Counted from the stretch's first letter, positions 12,301-27,300 are shown. The stretch is 64,000 nt of DNA from Caenorhabditis remanei (GCF_010183535.1 NC_071331.1:6386001-6450000); one strand, 5' to 3'. Made by a program: numbers and translations. Notes: generated by a model not told the origin, from the letters alone.

Positions 12301-15300
12301 ACTTTTTTATCTAGAATCGGTTTTTTTCCTGATTCAACAACAAGATTTAACCGAAAATAGCTGGAAATTCTGATCGTTGCTCTCTCTCTCTCTTAAACTT
12401 ATGCTTACATAAACAATGCGGTGTTATGTAGTTACATATTTAACGGTTTCGGAATCCAGTCGAATTTTTGTAACTCTAGATTGTAATGATACTTTCTGTT
12501 TCAATTATTTGATCTAGTCCCCCCAAATACTGATTACTGAAGCTACATATTATTTTCTCCGTTTCAAAGTGTTTTGAAACATTCGAAAAATGTGTACCAG
12601 ATAATGATACTTGAAACTACATTTCAAAATCTTCAAAAAAATCTTCTAACTATAAGTCATTCCGAGCTCAAAAATAAGCAACAGGCTTTTTCAGATATCT
12701 CGGTTATGTATTTGAAGCGACATTCGTCCAATATCATAACCAAAACAGCCTAAAAAGGGCGTGGCTTATTTTGAGCGCGAAAGCTTTCACCCAAACTTGG
12801 GAAAAAGTCCGGAAACATCAAATGTAAAGAAATAGTGTTATAATAGATAAAAGATTAACAAAAATTGATGTGACTTTCAATTTTGAAAACTGTGTGAAAC
12901 AGAAAATATTCTCTAGTTCAGAATCTGTTTCTGATTTTTTGTTGAAAAAAAGTCGAACACCTAGGTTTATTTCGGAATAAAACGTGTTTCAAATTTCTTG
13001 TATCATGGCAGTCATTAGTTACTGGATAATTCGTCGATTTCTTTTTCATTTTCTCATGAAAAGTTCGAGGCACTCAAAAATTCTCTATTAAGACTAGAGG
13101 ACTGTATTACGTTAAAGAATTTAAGTAACATAAAAAAAAATGTTTACTGGTTAAGAATTTTTTAAATTAGTTATGCTGTGTCGGGAAGCTTCAATATCGA
13201 TACTATTTCTTATTTTCACTGAAGATAAATATTTTAATCATCCTTAGATTTACCTTCATCATTGACACCTAATGTTTTGTTTCTATTTATCAATTTTGTG
13301 CAACAATATCTTTTTTATTTTCACTGATTCAGAATGTTTCTATTATGTGATTCAGTATTTAACTTACAGTGAAACTCTCTCTTGTTATCGATAATTTATC
13401 AAATTTTACCAATTCGACATGCTCGTTTCTTATTTTCATGGAATCGTAAAAAATAGGCTGTCATTTTCAGTTTTTATTTTCTAAACCCGAACATTTTTGG
13501 GGTACTCGAAAAGAGAATGTTACAGTTACTGTTTCAGTACGTAAGAATAGTCTTTGACTTTTACAAGTTTTTTCATTCTGTTTAAGCCTCTATGTATCTC
13601 CCCTCACCTGGACTCAATTTCTGGCTCGCTGACACATCAAAACTTGCAGCTCGCCGCGGCTCGGGCGCCATGGAGCTAGATGATGGCAATACGAGATGAT
13701 GTTGTAAAGATGATGTATTGTGCAAGTGTTGCATGGAATGATGATGTGTTGACGTCACTTGATTATGCTGGGATAGCAAGTTCTGTGCAAACTGTTGTTG
13801 GAGGTGGTGGGTCGTGGGATCGTCATCCTGTACTGCCGGCGACTTTTTGAGCGAACGGTTGCGTTGACGGGCGCCCACACGCGCCGCATCGGCGTCCGTT
13901 GACGACAGTTTGCTGGAAAATAAGAATAATGAAACGAGTGAATCAGAGAAGTTGTGGAGGATTTACGACAATTGTGAAACAGGGTTTTCAAAAATATGTT
14001 TCAATGAAATTTCAATATGGTTAAGACGATCGATGAGTGTTAAAAATTTAGGAAATGATATTATTTTTGAAGGGCACAGAATTCCAGCACAATTCAAAGA
14101 CATTGAAAATAATTTATCGAAAAATTGTTAATAACCAAAACCCAAAGTTCTCTCTAACCGCCAAAAGTACCCATACATTTCGAATGAAATATTGAGTTCG
14201 TAGCGAGAAAAAACGAGTGGGCGATTTGAAGGAAGACGTCAGAAAGTAGGAGGTCCTGACGACGTGTACGTCGTCAGGATAGAAAATAATTTAAAATTCA
14301 AAACGGCATGCGAATAAGAAAGAAGCAAATGTGAGAGAGATGGATGGGAGGAGAAGGAAAATGACAGAGTAAATGAAAATGAGGAAAAAAGAAAATAGGT
14401 TTCTTTTGGTTACAGGAATTTCTGTTTTCAGATAAGCATTATTGAACGTTATTTGTGCTGTGGATATTAAAGATGTAATTTTGAGCAAAATAAGTGAAAA
14501 GTAAAAATTGTTAAAAAGCAAATTTCCTCGAAATTTACTGTTTCTAAATGCTCAGAGAAATGGGAATTTATTTTCGATACTAATGCGACTGTTATAGACT
14601 TATATGAAACTCGTTTGTGTGGAAATGATTGTTTTGGAGTAGAGTTTGTACTCAGAAAAAAATTGTCTTGATTTTTTTGGAAAATGGATGCGTTTGGGGA
14701 GCCAAACTATACAAAACCGCTATCAAGATGGGGGTTTCGAGAAAGTCGATCACAGAAGATTAGGAGGCTCACAATACTTTTTCATCAAAAGTTTCAGACC
14801 TGCTGAAGCGAAAAAAATGTAGAGTGAGATTAAAAGATGTCAAAACGGGACACTCGGTACATACCTAAATTGAAGGTGTGATACTAAAATGAATAAATAT
14901 TTCAGAAAAGTTATACTGAAGGTGAAACAGGAAGAAACTGAAACGATATGATTATTTCCTGGAAGAATTCCTGGTCAATAGCAGAGTTGCACGGAATTCC
15001 GAATTCTGGAGGAGGGATTTCATTTCCATGCAACATTGGGCAATACCAAGAATTTTTCAAGCTGTAAATTCAAGAAAAAGAAAAAAAGGAGTCAATGGTG
15101 ACACCAATTCAAGAATTTTTGATACAAATTACTTGAAACAGGAGATCAAAAGCATTTTAAACGATGATCAAGTGAAATAAGATTAGAAAGGATATGAAAC
15201 TTATCTAAAACAGACAAGTGTTGTTTTGGAAGAAAGTCTTAAAGAGAAAGGAAAAGAGTGTCGGAAATTTAAGCAATACCAAAGTTGAATGCAATTCCGA

Positions 15301-18300
15301 CTTCTTGATTATTAATTGCACTTCAACTCTGGTCAATACCGCTACAAGGGGGTTTCAAACAGTAAATTCAAGCAGTGAAAAAGAGAAAAAGGAGTCGATT
15401 GTGAAACCAATTCAAGAATTTTTGATACAAATTACTTGAAACAGGAGATGAAACGTATTTCAAGGGATGATCAAGCACAATAAAATTGGAAAGTATATGA
15501 AACTTATCTAAAACAGACAAATATTCAATTAGAAAAAAAGTTTTAAAGAGAAAGGAAAAAGAGCATCGGAAATTTAAGTTGTAACTGTTTCAGAAAATTG
15601 CCAAGGTGGAAGGATTTCGAGGCAACATATTAGATTCGAACCACTGATTGAAAACACAAATAAACAGGTAGAAATAAACTTAAGTTTCAAATGAAGATGA
15701 GAATTTGATATGAACGGTAGGCATACAAACACGGAAGTTAGCAAAAAAAGTGTATGACTTTTCATGCTGGAATTGAAATAGTGAATGAATAATCGAGAAG
15801 TATAAAAAACAGATTTACCTGTTCTACCGACTAGATGAATAAAAGTTTTAGACGATTGGGATAATAACATGATAAGAAAAACTGATTATTAAAAATGAAT
15901 GTACTGTTTTTGCTTGCTCTAACCGACTCGAAACACTCAAAATTAGAAGAAAAACGCGGAACCAAAAACACAAAAGTCCATTATTTTGAACTCTTCCACT
16001 CCGCCCTCTTAATCGCACCTACTACAATAATTTGTACTTTTTTCTCAATAATTCATTTATCCCAATAAGCAAAAACAAGATCACGACGTCCTCTCCCCAC
16101 ATGATCCCGTAGCGCAATGACACAATTCTTTTATTCACAAATTGAATTGAGTCATGTAAAAAAAGAGAGAGAGAGTGAATGAAAAAAGGTGAGAAATCGA
16201 AAATCAGAAAAATAATCCGTGTATGTGTATGTCAACGTGTCTCGGCCATTAACGGATTAAATGACACAAAAGATTGGAGAAAGGAAAAACGAATGAGAGG
16301 GGTTAATAGGTTTAAGTCACATTTTCAGAGCGGTTACGTCGTCGTCCGTGGAATAAGAGGGAGAGAGAAAAAAATGAAAGACATGTCTTATGATTCAGAT
16401 TGACCTATATGGAGAATAGGTCAGAATTACATAATATGGTATTTAGATGCAATTGAAGCCTTACAACAACATGTAATTAAGAATATGCAAGCTTTGATAG
16501 AACAGTGAAATAGTAATGCTTAATTGAACGCTTGTAGCATTTGAATGGGTACTATAATGACCTGAGTGAGAAAAAGGAGTGAATTAGGTTGGAATCAAAG
16601 AAATACATTTTCAGAACTTTATGAAACGGTAAGTGTCTTTCTAATATGAAAAATCTAGGGAACATGTTTTTACAGTTTCAGGAAACTTGTTAAGCTGTAT
16701 GTTTGAAAACCGCATTTATTGATTTGGTGGCCCTGAAATGTATTTTACTTTTTTTTAAAGTAACAACAAAATTAATAAACGCTCTCATGAAAATCTTATT
16801 AACCCGTTTAGTTTGATCATAGTTTTAAACCTGACTGACATAAAGTAGTTTTCAGTTACAAAAGGCTAATTTCAAAAATAAGTTCTGGAGTCACATATTC
16901 TCGTGAATCTTACCTTTCTTTTTGCAAAATTATCAAATTTCGTTGGCATGAACTTTTGATCGGGCCGTATTCAAAAAAGGTACCCATTTTTCGGTTTACA
17001 TTTTTTAAAATAATCTCAAATTTGAAACAAAACCAATTTCTTGATGCATTACTAGCCTTCAATTGAATATAAAATTACAGTCGAAAATCCGTCTTTTCGA
17101 AAAAAAGCATCATTGGCATTAGAATTTGTTTGGAAACTTGACAATGTTCTAAAACTGTAGATATTTTAATTTAGTCTACAAATCTAGTTAATCAAGGAGT
17201 GTCACTCAATTTTACTTATTTTGAATGTTTCAAAAAGTTAATAATTTTGAGACTTATCAAAATTTGAAATTTATTGACACGATAGTCACAAACTGCATTT
17301 AGAGTCAACTTCAAAGCTAATATCTGCTAAAGGAAGAAATTTCACGACTGAATTTCACATCTCAAAAAATTGTTTTTTTTTTGATACAAAACAGTAATAA
17401 TCTGCTCAAATCAACTTCTGAAATTGTCAAGCTATAAGTGACTTACTTGAAACAGTTTTTAAGTACTTCTCGACTGACCTACCTCAACCTAGGTACGTCA
17501 CAAATATACCGTTCACTGTCTCAAGATCAGGAATTTATGACTCCAAAAAATATTCCAGCTACAGTAAACCAATATTTTAGAATTGACATCTTCAAAAATA
17601 TTGCCTCACTTCTGCTAGAGAACACTAGAGAAAATTTTCAAAACAGTAAATGAGCTAACCTCAAACCCGCACCCAAAAAAAAACGCAATATTTTGACCTA
17701 CTTCCTTTTTCCCCCTCATCCCACAGGCTTATTTAAAAAGATGAGCAATTTGTGTCGTCACACCATCAGGAAAATGAGAAAAGAAGAAAGAAAAAGAGGC
17801 ACAAAAAACCTTCTCAGAATTGGGATTAAAAAGAAGAAGAGAAAAAAATGGAGAGAAAAAGGAGAAGCGTTCGCAGAATTTCAATGAGACATCTCACCCC
17901 ACACGTCTGGTTTTTTTCTTGCTTCAGAAGAAAAAAACGGAAAGGGAGACACGTAATGTACTAAATTACCAAACTAGGGTTTCATTTGATCTTTGGAAGT
18001 TTGTTTTCGTGAAATTTTTTGCAAAGTCTTGAGATTTGGTTTTTTGGTGGATTTTACGACGTCGACGGCGTTGGAATAGTTGTAAATCACATGTGTGATG
18101 TTTCAGGGGGGAGAAAAGATGGCAGGTGGTTTTGAGATGTTGAAAAGTTGAGAATTTCGGAAAGAAAACGTGAAGAACAGGTATATGAAGAAATATGGAA
18201 TATGTGCCCAATTTGAGAGGACGAGAAGTAGCGTGCTCAAAATTGTAAAACATTATAGAACAGTTGAAACCGAGAAATTTGAAGAATAAATCGCCAAATG

Positions 18301-21300
18301 AATAAATTTTTGGGGGCTGAAACTTCGGTTGTCTGAGTTCAGCAACAGCAAAATTGCTCTTGTATGTTCTAAAACTTTGGTTAGAGAATCGCGTCTGCAT
18401 TGGAGTCTTCCCAAAAATTATGTTTATTTACAGTACCCAAGCAACAGTATACATCGACATATCTCTTTGAGAATTTCAAGTCACGTCGCGATTTTTTTTC
18501 TGTTTCTGATGCTTTTCAAATTTTACTACGGTCAATCATTGAACGCTAGCAGTTCTTTCGAACTAAGTTTTTAGAGTTCTGAGTCTCAAAGGATTCTACA
18601 ATACTTAAATTTCTGAATGTCAAATGGTAATTATTAATCACATTTATTTCATTTCGGAGTGATTGATTGGGGTTATTTGAAAACCGAAGCACTGAAGAAG
18701 AGAACATAATTGAAAATAAAATTTTAATAACGACCAATTTGAAGTTTTTCGGTACTGGACTTTCCCTGTTTCGTGTCTTTTTCTTTATAGTTTCGAAACA
18801 CTGACCTTGTTCCTCGCAGTTCTGAGACTCTAAAGCAGGGTTGGGAAATCCCGGACCGACCGGGCCCGGCCCGTCAGCCCGACTTGGCGTGACCCGACCC
18901 GGTCCGTCAGCCCGGCCCGGCCCTATTCAAAAAATGAGATTCAAAATGTTTAAAAAAATTTCAAATTTCTACAGTAGCCGAGCCGGTCCTGGCCGGGCTG
19001 AGGAAAATTGTTCAGTTGTTCAGTAATGGCTGTTCAGTAATGGAATATCCTCGGAAACCAAATCATTTCCGTATGCTCAAGAAACAGTATAGAACTACTC
19101 TATGTATAAGAGTTTGAATTTTCTATCGTTTTCTTATGTATCTGACGGTTTTCAATTTTTTCTACTGTTGGATTTCACTAATATCGGAGTCGCTTGTAAA
19201 AAAACTGGGTCATTTTTGGCAGATCAGAAAAAAATTTAAGATTTCCGCTCAATTTTAGGTAGAACTCAAGCTGTCGGACTATCTTGGGACACTTCCTATG
19301 GCGAAATGAAGCTTGAAATACTTATATTTCAACAAAAATATAACTCAGAACATCTAAGTGGAACATTCTAATTTTAGAAACCGCATATTTATCATTTCAC
19401 TGAAAACGGAATAAGTTCCAGTTTCAAGTTTGTTTTATACATAGAGTTTAACTCAGAATGTTATTATATAATTACATTATATAAAAATAAAGTCTCCTTA
19501 AAATCAAATTTATAAAAACGAAATCCGCAATCAAACCTTCCCGAAACAGCAAAAATTTCTTCAGAATCTACTGAACTCATAGACCAACCCGATTACAAAC
19601 CCCAAGGTTCAAGTTTTGAGGAGGGGACCAACGATCTCTGTGATGAAATTTTTATAGAGATGGAGCAAAAAAAGAAGGAGAGGGAGTAGGTTAAAGTTGG
19701 GGTCGGGGGTTGGAGGGTAGAGTGATGAAATAAGAGAATTTAAGGGGGAGGTCGAGAAAATTTCAGCAAACGAATATTAGAAAAGAAATTAGCAAGTTTT
19801 GAAAAGTATGTGGAACAATGAATTTTTTTTTGTTTTAGGAATGGAGCCGAAAAAAATTAGAAAACTTTGGTGTTTCAAAAAGTCTATGATTATCAGTAGT
19901 AGTAGATTTGGAGATGATATCGAGGAATTTAGAGAAAAACGACAGTTCTTGTAAATACTGTTGCAACGACTCCAAATCATCATTCAACAAGTTCCAGAAA
20001 CAGAAAACTCAAATTTACTCAAATTTTGTACTCAAATTTTGAAAATTCTAGCCAAGAAAACTGTGAAACACCTTTATAACCAGAGTTGAGCGGAATGCGG
20101 TTTACGAAATGGCGGAAGACGGAGTTCCGCTAAACCCTAATTCACAACTGCCCGAAATGTTAAAATATGGATGTGTTAAAGGTCAGGCATTTCCAAAAAA
20201 AAAAGTTTTGAAAAAGATTTTCCAAAAAATTCGCGGCCTGAAACGCGTTAGCGCAGGGAGTTGAGGGAACGCGGCTTTTAATTAAAAAAAATAACTAGAA
20301 TTAGAACCGCGCCATAAAGAAACAAAACAACAAAAGAACTCCCATTCATGCCAAATATAAAAAATTCTTAAAACAGTAGAAAACAACTCAAAAATTGCTA
20401 GAAAAAATATTAATTGCCGTATTTTCTCTAATTGAGTGGCATGCCGGTTTATTCAAGAAAATACTGTAACTATTCAGGATAGTGTATCATGAACCGAATA
20501 ACAGGATATCATGAACCGAATAACATTTTTCACGGAACACTATGAAAAGAAACTGGAACAGTGAAAAACGCAATTTTGAAAGAAAAAAAAACGACTTTTG
20601 GAGTGATGTAAACACATCTGTACGAAAATTTGATGTCTTCTTATATTATTGTGATTCTCATCACTGCAGATTGAAGTTCTAAACGGTTACAAATCGGATG
20701 AAACAGTAGGTCAAATTCCCATATCTCAGATTTCAAGGCCTTCAAAATTTCAAGAAGCCTGATATCCATACAAAGTGAAAAAAAGACCGACACAGGGGCT
20801 TCCAAAAACAAGAATGACTCAAAAAAGAGTTGAAAAAGACTCGAAAAAAGATAGAAAAAAGGGGGAAAGCGTCCTCTTTCTGTCTCTCTCTCTCTCTCCC
20901 TCTAAACGAGTCCAGAAATTTTTCCGAGCTGCTTTTCTTTTCCCACTCCACCAATGAAATAGTTGGGTGGGGGGACCTATGTGATGTAGAAAACGGGGGG
21001 GGACTGAAAAAAAGAGCACAAGCACATGCACACAAAAAGGCGGTGGAGATTTAGAGAAAAAATGGGAGATGGAGATGGAGACACACACATTTGAGCTGTG
21101 CTCTCCCCGTCGCCGCCTTTCTTTTCTCTATTCGAGTCCTCCCAGGGCTTTGACGGGTGGGACGCGAAAAATTGGAGGGGAGAAGAACGGGACGTGTTGT
21201 GTTTTGGCTCAGAACCCGGTGATGATGATGGGCTCCAGTGCGGTGAGCAAGCAACACAAAGGAGAAGAAGAAGATAGAATGGATCCAGGAAGTGTAGGAG

Positions 21301-24300
21301 CGGAGGGGAAGGAGGGAAAAGAAATAATGAAGAAATAACAAAAAATGAGATTCTTTTTTTTTTCTTTTGTCTGGGTTTTTTTTCGGGTCCGTTGGGAATG
21401 TTTTTTGCTGATTCATATGGGTTTGAACTGGATTCAAAATCTTTTAGGTTAATATCAATTCGCATTGTAAACAATACTAAAAAGCAGTTAGACTTCGAAA
21501 GTTCAGAAGTTCAGTGTTGGATTTTGTTAACTGTTTCATAAACCCCATTTCAATTACTGGTCGTACAACTTTTCAGCTACCAAATTAGAAAAATTACCAC
21601 AAATTGGGAATTTTGAATGCTCTTAAAAGAACTCAGTTTCAATTCTCGCTTAATTTCATAAAATCTAAGCTTAAAATAGCTTTGTTGCTTTTCTGAATCA
21701 CGGAGCCCACGAAAATTCTGAATAAAGGTTCGACCTACTTTTTCTACATACCACACATTAAACAGAACAAATTAAAATTTTCAAATATGCGAAACAAGAA
21801 ACTGTAGTAAACTAAATTTCGTCAGGAATTATATTATTCTTGAAAAAAACTCAGTTTCAATTCCCGCCTAATTCCATAAAAGCAAAGCCCAAAACAGTTC
21901 CACTGATGTTTTGTGCGTGAATAATTGTCTTTCTTAAACTGAGAGTTAGCAAACATATGAAAATGGCTTAACCATTTTTTCTGGAGGTTTTTTTTTAATG
22001 AATGTTCCCCACTTTATTCAATACCAGATCAATTGAACATCAACTTTGTTAAAGTTGTGAAACGGCAAAACAGTCAACTTTGACTATAGTCTTCAAGTGA
22101 AAAAAACAAAACTCTTTTTTCTATGTATATTCCCCACTGGGAACTCCAAGTCACTTCAAAATACATGGTAAATGAAAATAAATTAATGTTTTAGGACCAT
22201 AATTACATGCTTATGCGTACACTATGTTAGAACTTTCTTTTTAGCAAAAATATTTTTCTAATATCTCCAGAAAGTTTTAACATTATAAAGACCTTCTAAA
22301 GATTTTTAAACACAAGTTGAAACAGTTTCAAAATGATCTTAACTATAATAGTCACTTGTGAAGAATCAGTTTGTGTGTCATTTCACAATGAGTTCGAGAG
22401 TCTTTCAAATTGATGAATTCTGGAAAGTTCGCTATAATAGACTAAAAACTTGATAAAAGTTTCAAAATCCGGAATACGGAATCCGTAACCGGAATTCGGA
22501 TTCCGGACAACTAAGGTATGATACAGAACTGAATCTGAGAGTTTTTTTTTTCAAATATATGTTTTCTCATGCATACTTGCAAACCGGGCCGAAACGGGCC
22601 GACACGGGCCGGCTCGTAACTCGCGTCAAAATGAATATTATGAGCTGAAAAATATACCAAAATGTAGATTTCGACGAGTTCTATGTCCGTGACCTACTAC
22701 GGGCCGGATGGCTATTCGTAAATATGCCGCGGGCCGGACTAGAATGGCTTTTTTGGCCATTTTCGCGTTTTTTGGCACACCCCGGCCCGGTTGACAAGTA
22801 TGTTCTCATGAAAACGACCACGAGAAAAAAGGTCAAGAGAAAATATGTTTCAGGACAGTTTCAAAAAATCCGTTGATTTTAAAACATTACTTCTTTCGCA
22901 ACCAAAATTTTCGCAACCAAAATTGGCCAAACTGTAATGAAGAGATTTGGTACAAAAAGAATATTGCGAAGAAATCACTGATGGTACAGTATACACCAGA
23001 CTTGTCAAGGGAGAAAATCAAAACTATTCTCGGCCATTTATCTACCTTTACTTTAAAATTTTATAAAAGTTTGAAAAATGTTGTTAAAATACGAACTCAT
23101 TTTTTAATCCGGGTCTGGTACACACCAAAATCTGAGTGTCAGTGGCAATAAGAGTTATTGGTGAAACAGTTGCAAGCGTTCTATGTATTTTTAAAGCGTT
23201 TCATCAAAAATGTTTTACCAACTGAATCGACTTTCAATACAATACAGCAACTGTTTCAGTTTTTTGCTAAAACTGCCAGTGTCACATTTACTGCGTTTGA
23301 TCCCCAATTACACGTCCAGAATATTTAGTGATTGCCTGATAGGATCCCTTGGAATTCTCTAAATACTGAAAAGAAACGTAATGAAATTTACACGTGATAT
23401 TATCTCAAATGATTCATAAGAAACTATGGGAGGGATTAAAAGAATAAGAAACTTTGAGCAAACACTAGATAAAAGCTATGTACAGCAGTTATTCTACCAA
23501 AGGCGAATCATTAAGTTTTATCATTTCAAAGACACGTGGAACAGAAAGTTATTATTTCTGTTTCAAAATGTTAGTAGATATCATGTCTATTGAGAAACTA
23601 AGTTACTTCTTCTTCAAGATTAACTATTCCAAAAAATGTTGCCGCTTCATCAACTCATGAAAATTTCGGAATTGTTAGTTAGCCATTCCAATTTTGGGGA
23701 ATTTCCGCAACTTATCCGCAGAACTTAATTTGAATGGCTCCCTTACATGATAAGACTAAAGTGACTACATATATTCATAGCATAAAACGTTTCGAGAAGA
23801 ACTGAAACGGTACAATAAAATCTTCTTGAAATGATTACAAACATATTACCACGCCACGCTTCTTACGGCCGCGCTCTATCGAAACCTAAGACAATTGTGT
23901 GCGAAAATGAGAGACTCAGAGAAAAAGAAACATTTTCTGAAGGGATTTCGATGGAGCGCAGTTATAAGAACTGTGCCGAGTTAATATCCAAAAAAATGGA
24001 ATTAGCGAAGTTGACGAATAGCGTGAAAAACATGCAAACTTTACTCACGCTAAATTCATCAAACAGCTGGAACTGAAAAAAAAGTGGGCGTGTCCTATTC
24101 TTTGACCTAACATCACTACAATTTGGCCTACTTCCTCAAGGTAACGATCACAAAGATTCTGACCGGGCTTCCACGTGGCAAGAAACTAAAAAGTCAACTA
24201 TTTCCCTTTCCTTCATTCAATTTGCCGAATAGTCCTCCGTTTATCCATCTTCCAGTCGGAAACACCACACATAAGATTCGGTTTAAATTGGCGAATTGTT

Positions 24301-27300
24301 ATTCGTCCCACCCCCCCCCCCCCTCACTCGTTTTCCAAAAAAAGACAACATGAGAGAAAAGAAAAGTGACGTGATACATATATGTTGTGGGGGATGGAGA
24401 AAATAAATCAAATTGCAATTTACCAACATGCCAATTTATATGGATATTTTTAACCAAACCGATAATTTTTTGGAAGAAAACGTCATTTGCAAAATTTTCG
24501 AGAAAGGGAAAATGTCAAAACTGAAGGTGAAAGAAAGATGAAAAGATCTAAACGTCATTCTCTTCTCAAAAATCTCAAATCTGGCTTACATTTTTTGACG
24601 GATTTGATTTGGCGCAGCAGTACCAGAAGCTTCCATCTTCAAAAAAATTTACGGGCCCAACCACCCTCACCCCTTCTTTTTATATGAACTCCGCTAATCT
24701 GGCTCCGCCCATTTTTCTTCATTTCGCCGATTGCCAAATCCTTGACAATCTATGTCAAGTTGTCAGTGGAAATCGGGATTTCGGGAAGATTTTGGAAGAT
24801 ATTGGCAGGGATTTACGTGATCTACGAAAGAGGTTTGAGTCGAAACGGGGTTTGACTCTTAGAATCGGGATTTGAGATGGATTATTTAGGGATTACTTGG
24901 AGCACCCACAACTGGATGCATAAAGAATAAATCAGGTTGATTGACCCGTTTGGATTATCTATTACGTATGTGTTTGTTCTGGAAGATTTTGGATCGAGGG
25001 AAATAGAGAAGTGTGCGATCTTTAATGCTAGGTACAATATAACTTGAAAAGTAGAGGAGGAAGATTTTAGAAATATAGGTTTTTAGTTTATACTGTTTCA
25101 CATAAGAAATGAGAGAAACAGTAAACTTTTGGGCCTGATCTGCTGACAGACAAATTTTTTTAAATCTTGGTTTTTTTTTTAATTTTTAAGTCTGGTAGAT
25201 TTTTAATAGAGAGAAAAGGAGAAGTGTGCGATCTTTTATGTTAGTTACGGTATAACTTGAGGAGAAAGATAAAATGTGAACTACAGAAAATTGTTCAAAA
25301 AACTTGGCAATATTTTTATGATATACTGTTTCAGACAACATGTGAGAAAAACAGCAAACTTTTGGGCGTGATGCGGTGTTAAAAAAATAATCGAAAAAAT
25401 TCTAATCAAAGCAGATATGCTTGGGCCTATTGAAATTTAACAAGGATGGACACATAATCTAACAAATTGAAAAAATTAGGAAAAGTATGAAGAAATGCGA
25501 AAAACTGACAAAGATCTTATATTACAGGTGTGTTTCAATTACAGGTCATATCTACGGTATATTGAAAAAGTGGTTCACAAGTTTGCACCAATACCATATA
25601 ACTATGAAATTCTTCAAAATATAAACAAATGAAAAGAAATTCGTCAAATTCCCTCTCGACGTTGCATATGAGCCTATAAGCTTGGTAAAATGTCAAGGCT
25701 TTGTAAGGTGATAAGCTTCGAGATTTCAAAGATTTTGGCTGATATGAAATTTGTCATAGAAATATTCATGATCTAGAACGTTTTTTAGCTTACATTTCAG
25801 AGAAATTTGGGAAAAAATGTGGTTGATGTAAAAACTGGGTTTTGAAAAAAAAAACTAATAGTTAATTATTTGAAAGAGAAACACAAAACATTTATAGGTG
25901 TCTTTTGGCACACTTAGTACAGGAAGGATAATATCAAAAAGGAAAAGTTCATCCTATAACAGTAAATTTAAAGAGAAAGAGAGAAAATCGTTTCTGATCA
26001 ATATTGACTGCACAGAGATGTTGTTGCACTAAGTCATTCTAAACTGTTTCAATTCCGAGACTACATTTTTTGAGAACACAATGAAACGGAAGCTAATACA
26101 ATTGTGGAGATGTGTTTCACACTTCCCCCTAATTAGTCAATTTTTCATTTACAACCTCGATTAATCATAAACATTGCCTAATTACAGTGAGTAACTATTT
26201 GTCAATACGCATTTATGAATTAACAGAAATAGGAGGTCAAAGTTTTAAGATTCACAGTAAGCTGTCTAAACTATTTCCGTTTCAGTTCGATGATGCAAAC
26301 CTTTGATTGATGAGAATGATCAGTGATTTGTAACTCTTGACAAAATTGTTTTCACTTGAATTGGCTTATAGTCAGGAAACGGAAAGAATACGGTTTTTTC
26401 AGCAGTGAATATATGAAAGTGAAAAATATATGAGCGGTAGAAAGAAGGTTCCTCAATAGAATTGTAAAAATTTGAACCACGAATGTTCTAATAGCTATGT
26501 GAAACTGGTAAATTATTGATAATTAACCCAGACTTATTTCAGTGTTTGCTATGGTAGTTAAGGTGAGATATTTTCCTTCACAATGAAAATATCAATTTCA
26601 ATAATAGAACAACTTGTTTCAAAAGCTGAAGAAGCAGTAAATATTTTTAATGCATTTCCGCTAAACAATATACATTTTGTAAAGTCTAAGAAAATGATAC
26701 TCTTGAAAGGTTAATAAACCTTGAATATAGTATATCTCAAGAAAAAAGATTGATTTATTAAATCTCAAGAGGAAAGCTCAAGAAACACCATTTTCCCGCT
26801 AAAAATTTCAATATTTTGTCCTAAGAAACTTGAAATGAATGTGAAACGTTAAACGATCAATTATTCACAAATAGCTGCTCACTGTAAATGTCCTCATTAC
26901 AGAAAAATAAATCCAAAAGAAGGTTATGAAATCAAAAATCTCAATACGAGCAGAAAATTATTTCCAATATGGAACAGGAAACTTGTGGTAAATTGAAAAA
27001 TTACCAGTTTCAAATTGGAGGTAAGTAAAATTCAGTCTTCTGCCGCATGATTAATTCACAATTACTACATTTAAGATATGTAGCAAAAAAAATTGCACAA
27101 GACAGAGAACCAGAGATGAGGGAAATGAAATCGAATGTGAAAAAAATACGAACAATTTTATGCCCACAGTGAAACAGGAACATTGACTATAGTTTTTAGA
27201 GGTATTCTTGTTACAACCGCGCTCTACCGAAACCGAAAAAAAATTTTAATGCGAAAATGAGAGACTCAGAGAAAAATAGACATTTTTCAAGGGCATTTCG

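Larger units (their letters stand above)
11300..13607 (-). other. Intron 2 of the BED gene
   Basis: The 2.3-kb intron carries a complete GC-rich hAT-type MITE (11943-12255) and Ruby cores at 12496, 12895 and 13529. The rest is AT-rich with nothing recognised. Confidence 0.65.
15080..15545. repeat. Two tandem diverged copies of a roughly 150-200-bp unit, each with a Ruby core
   Basis: Blocks CCAATTCAAGAATTTTTGAT, ACAAATTACTTGAAACAGGA and AACTTATCTAAAACAGACAA occur at about 15103-15220 and again about 303 bp later. Both copies keep TGAAACAG (15134, 15437). Confidence 0.8.
25081..25380. repeat. Duplicated Ruby-core unit, about 235 bp apart
   Basis: TATACTGTTTCA followed by AAACTTTTGGGC and a YGTGAT/CTGATC-type end occurs at 25091-25140 and 25324-25373. 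GAAGTGTGCGATCTTT also recurs at 25009 and 25221. Confidence 0.7.

Noticed and set aside
20977..21474. Open frame of 165 codons on minus
   Set aside because: It is Pro/Ser/Leu low-complexity from a pyrimidine-rich tract, has no domain, and no splice pattern joins it to the BED gene. Kept only as a possible regulatory block.
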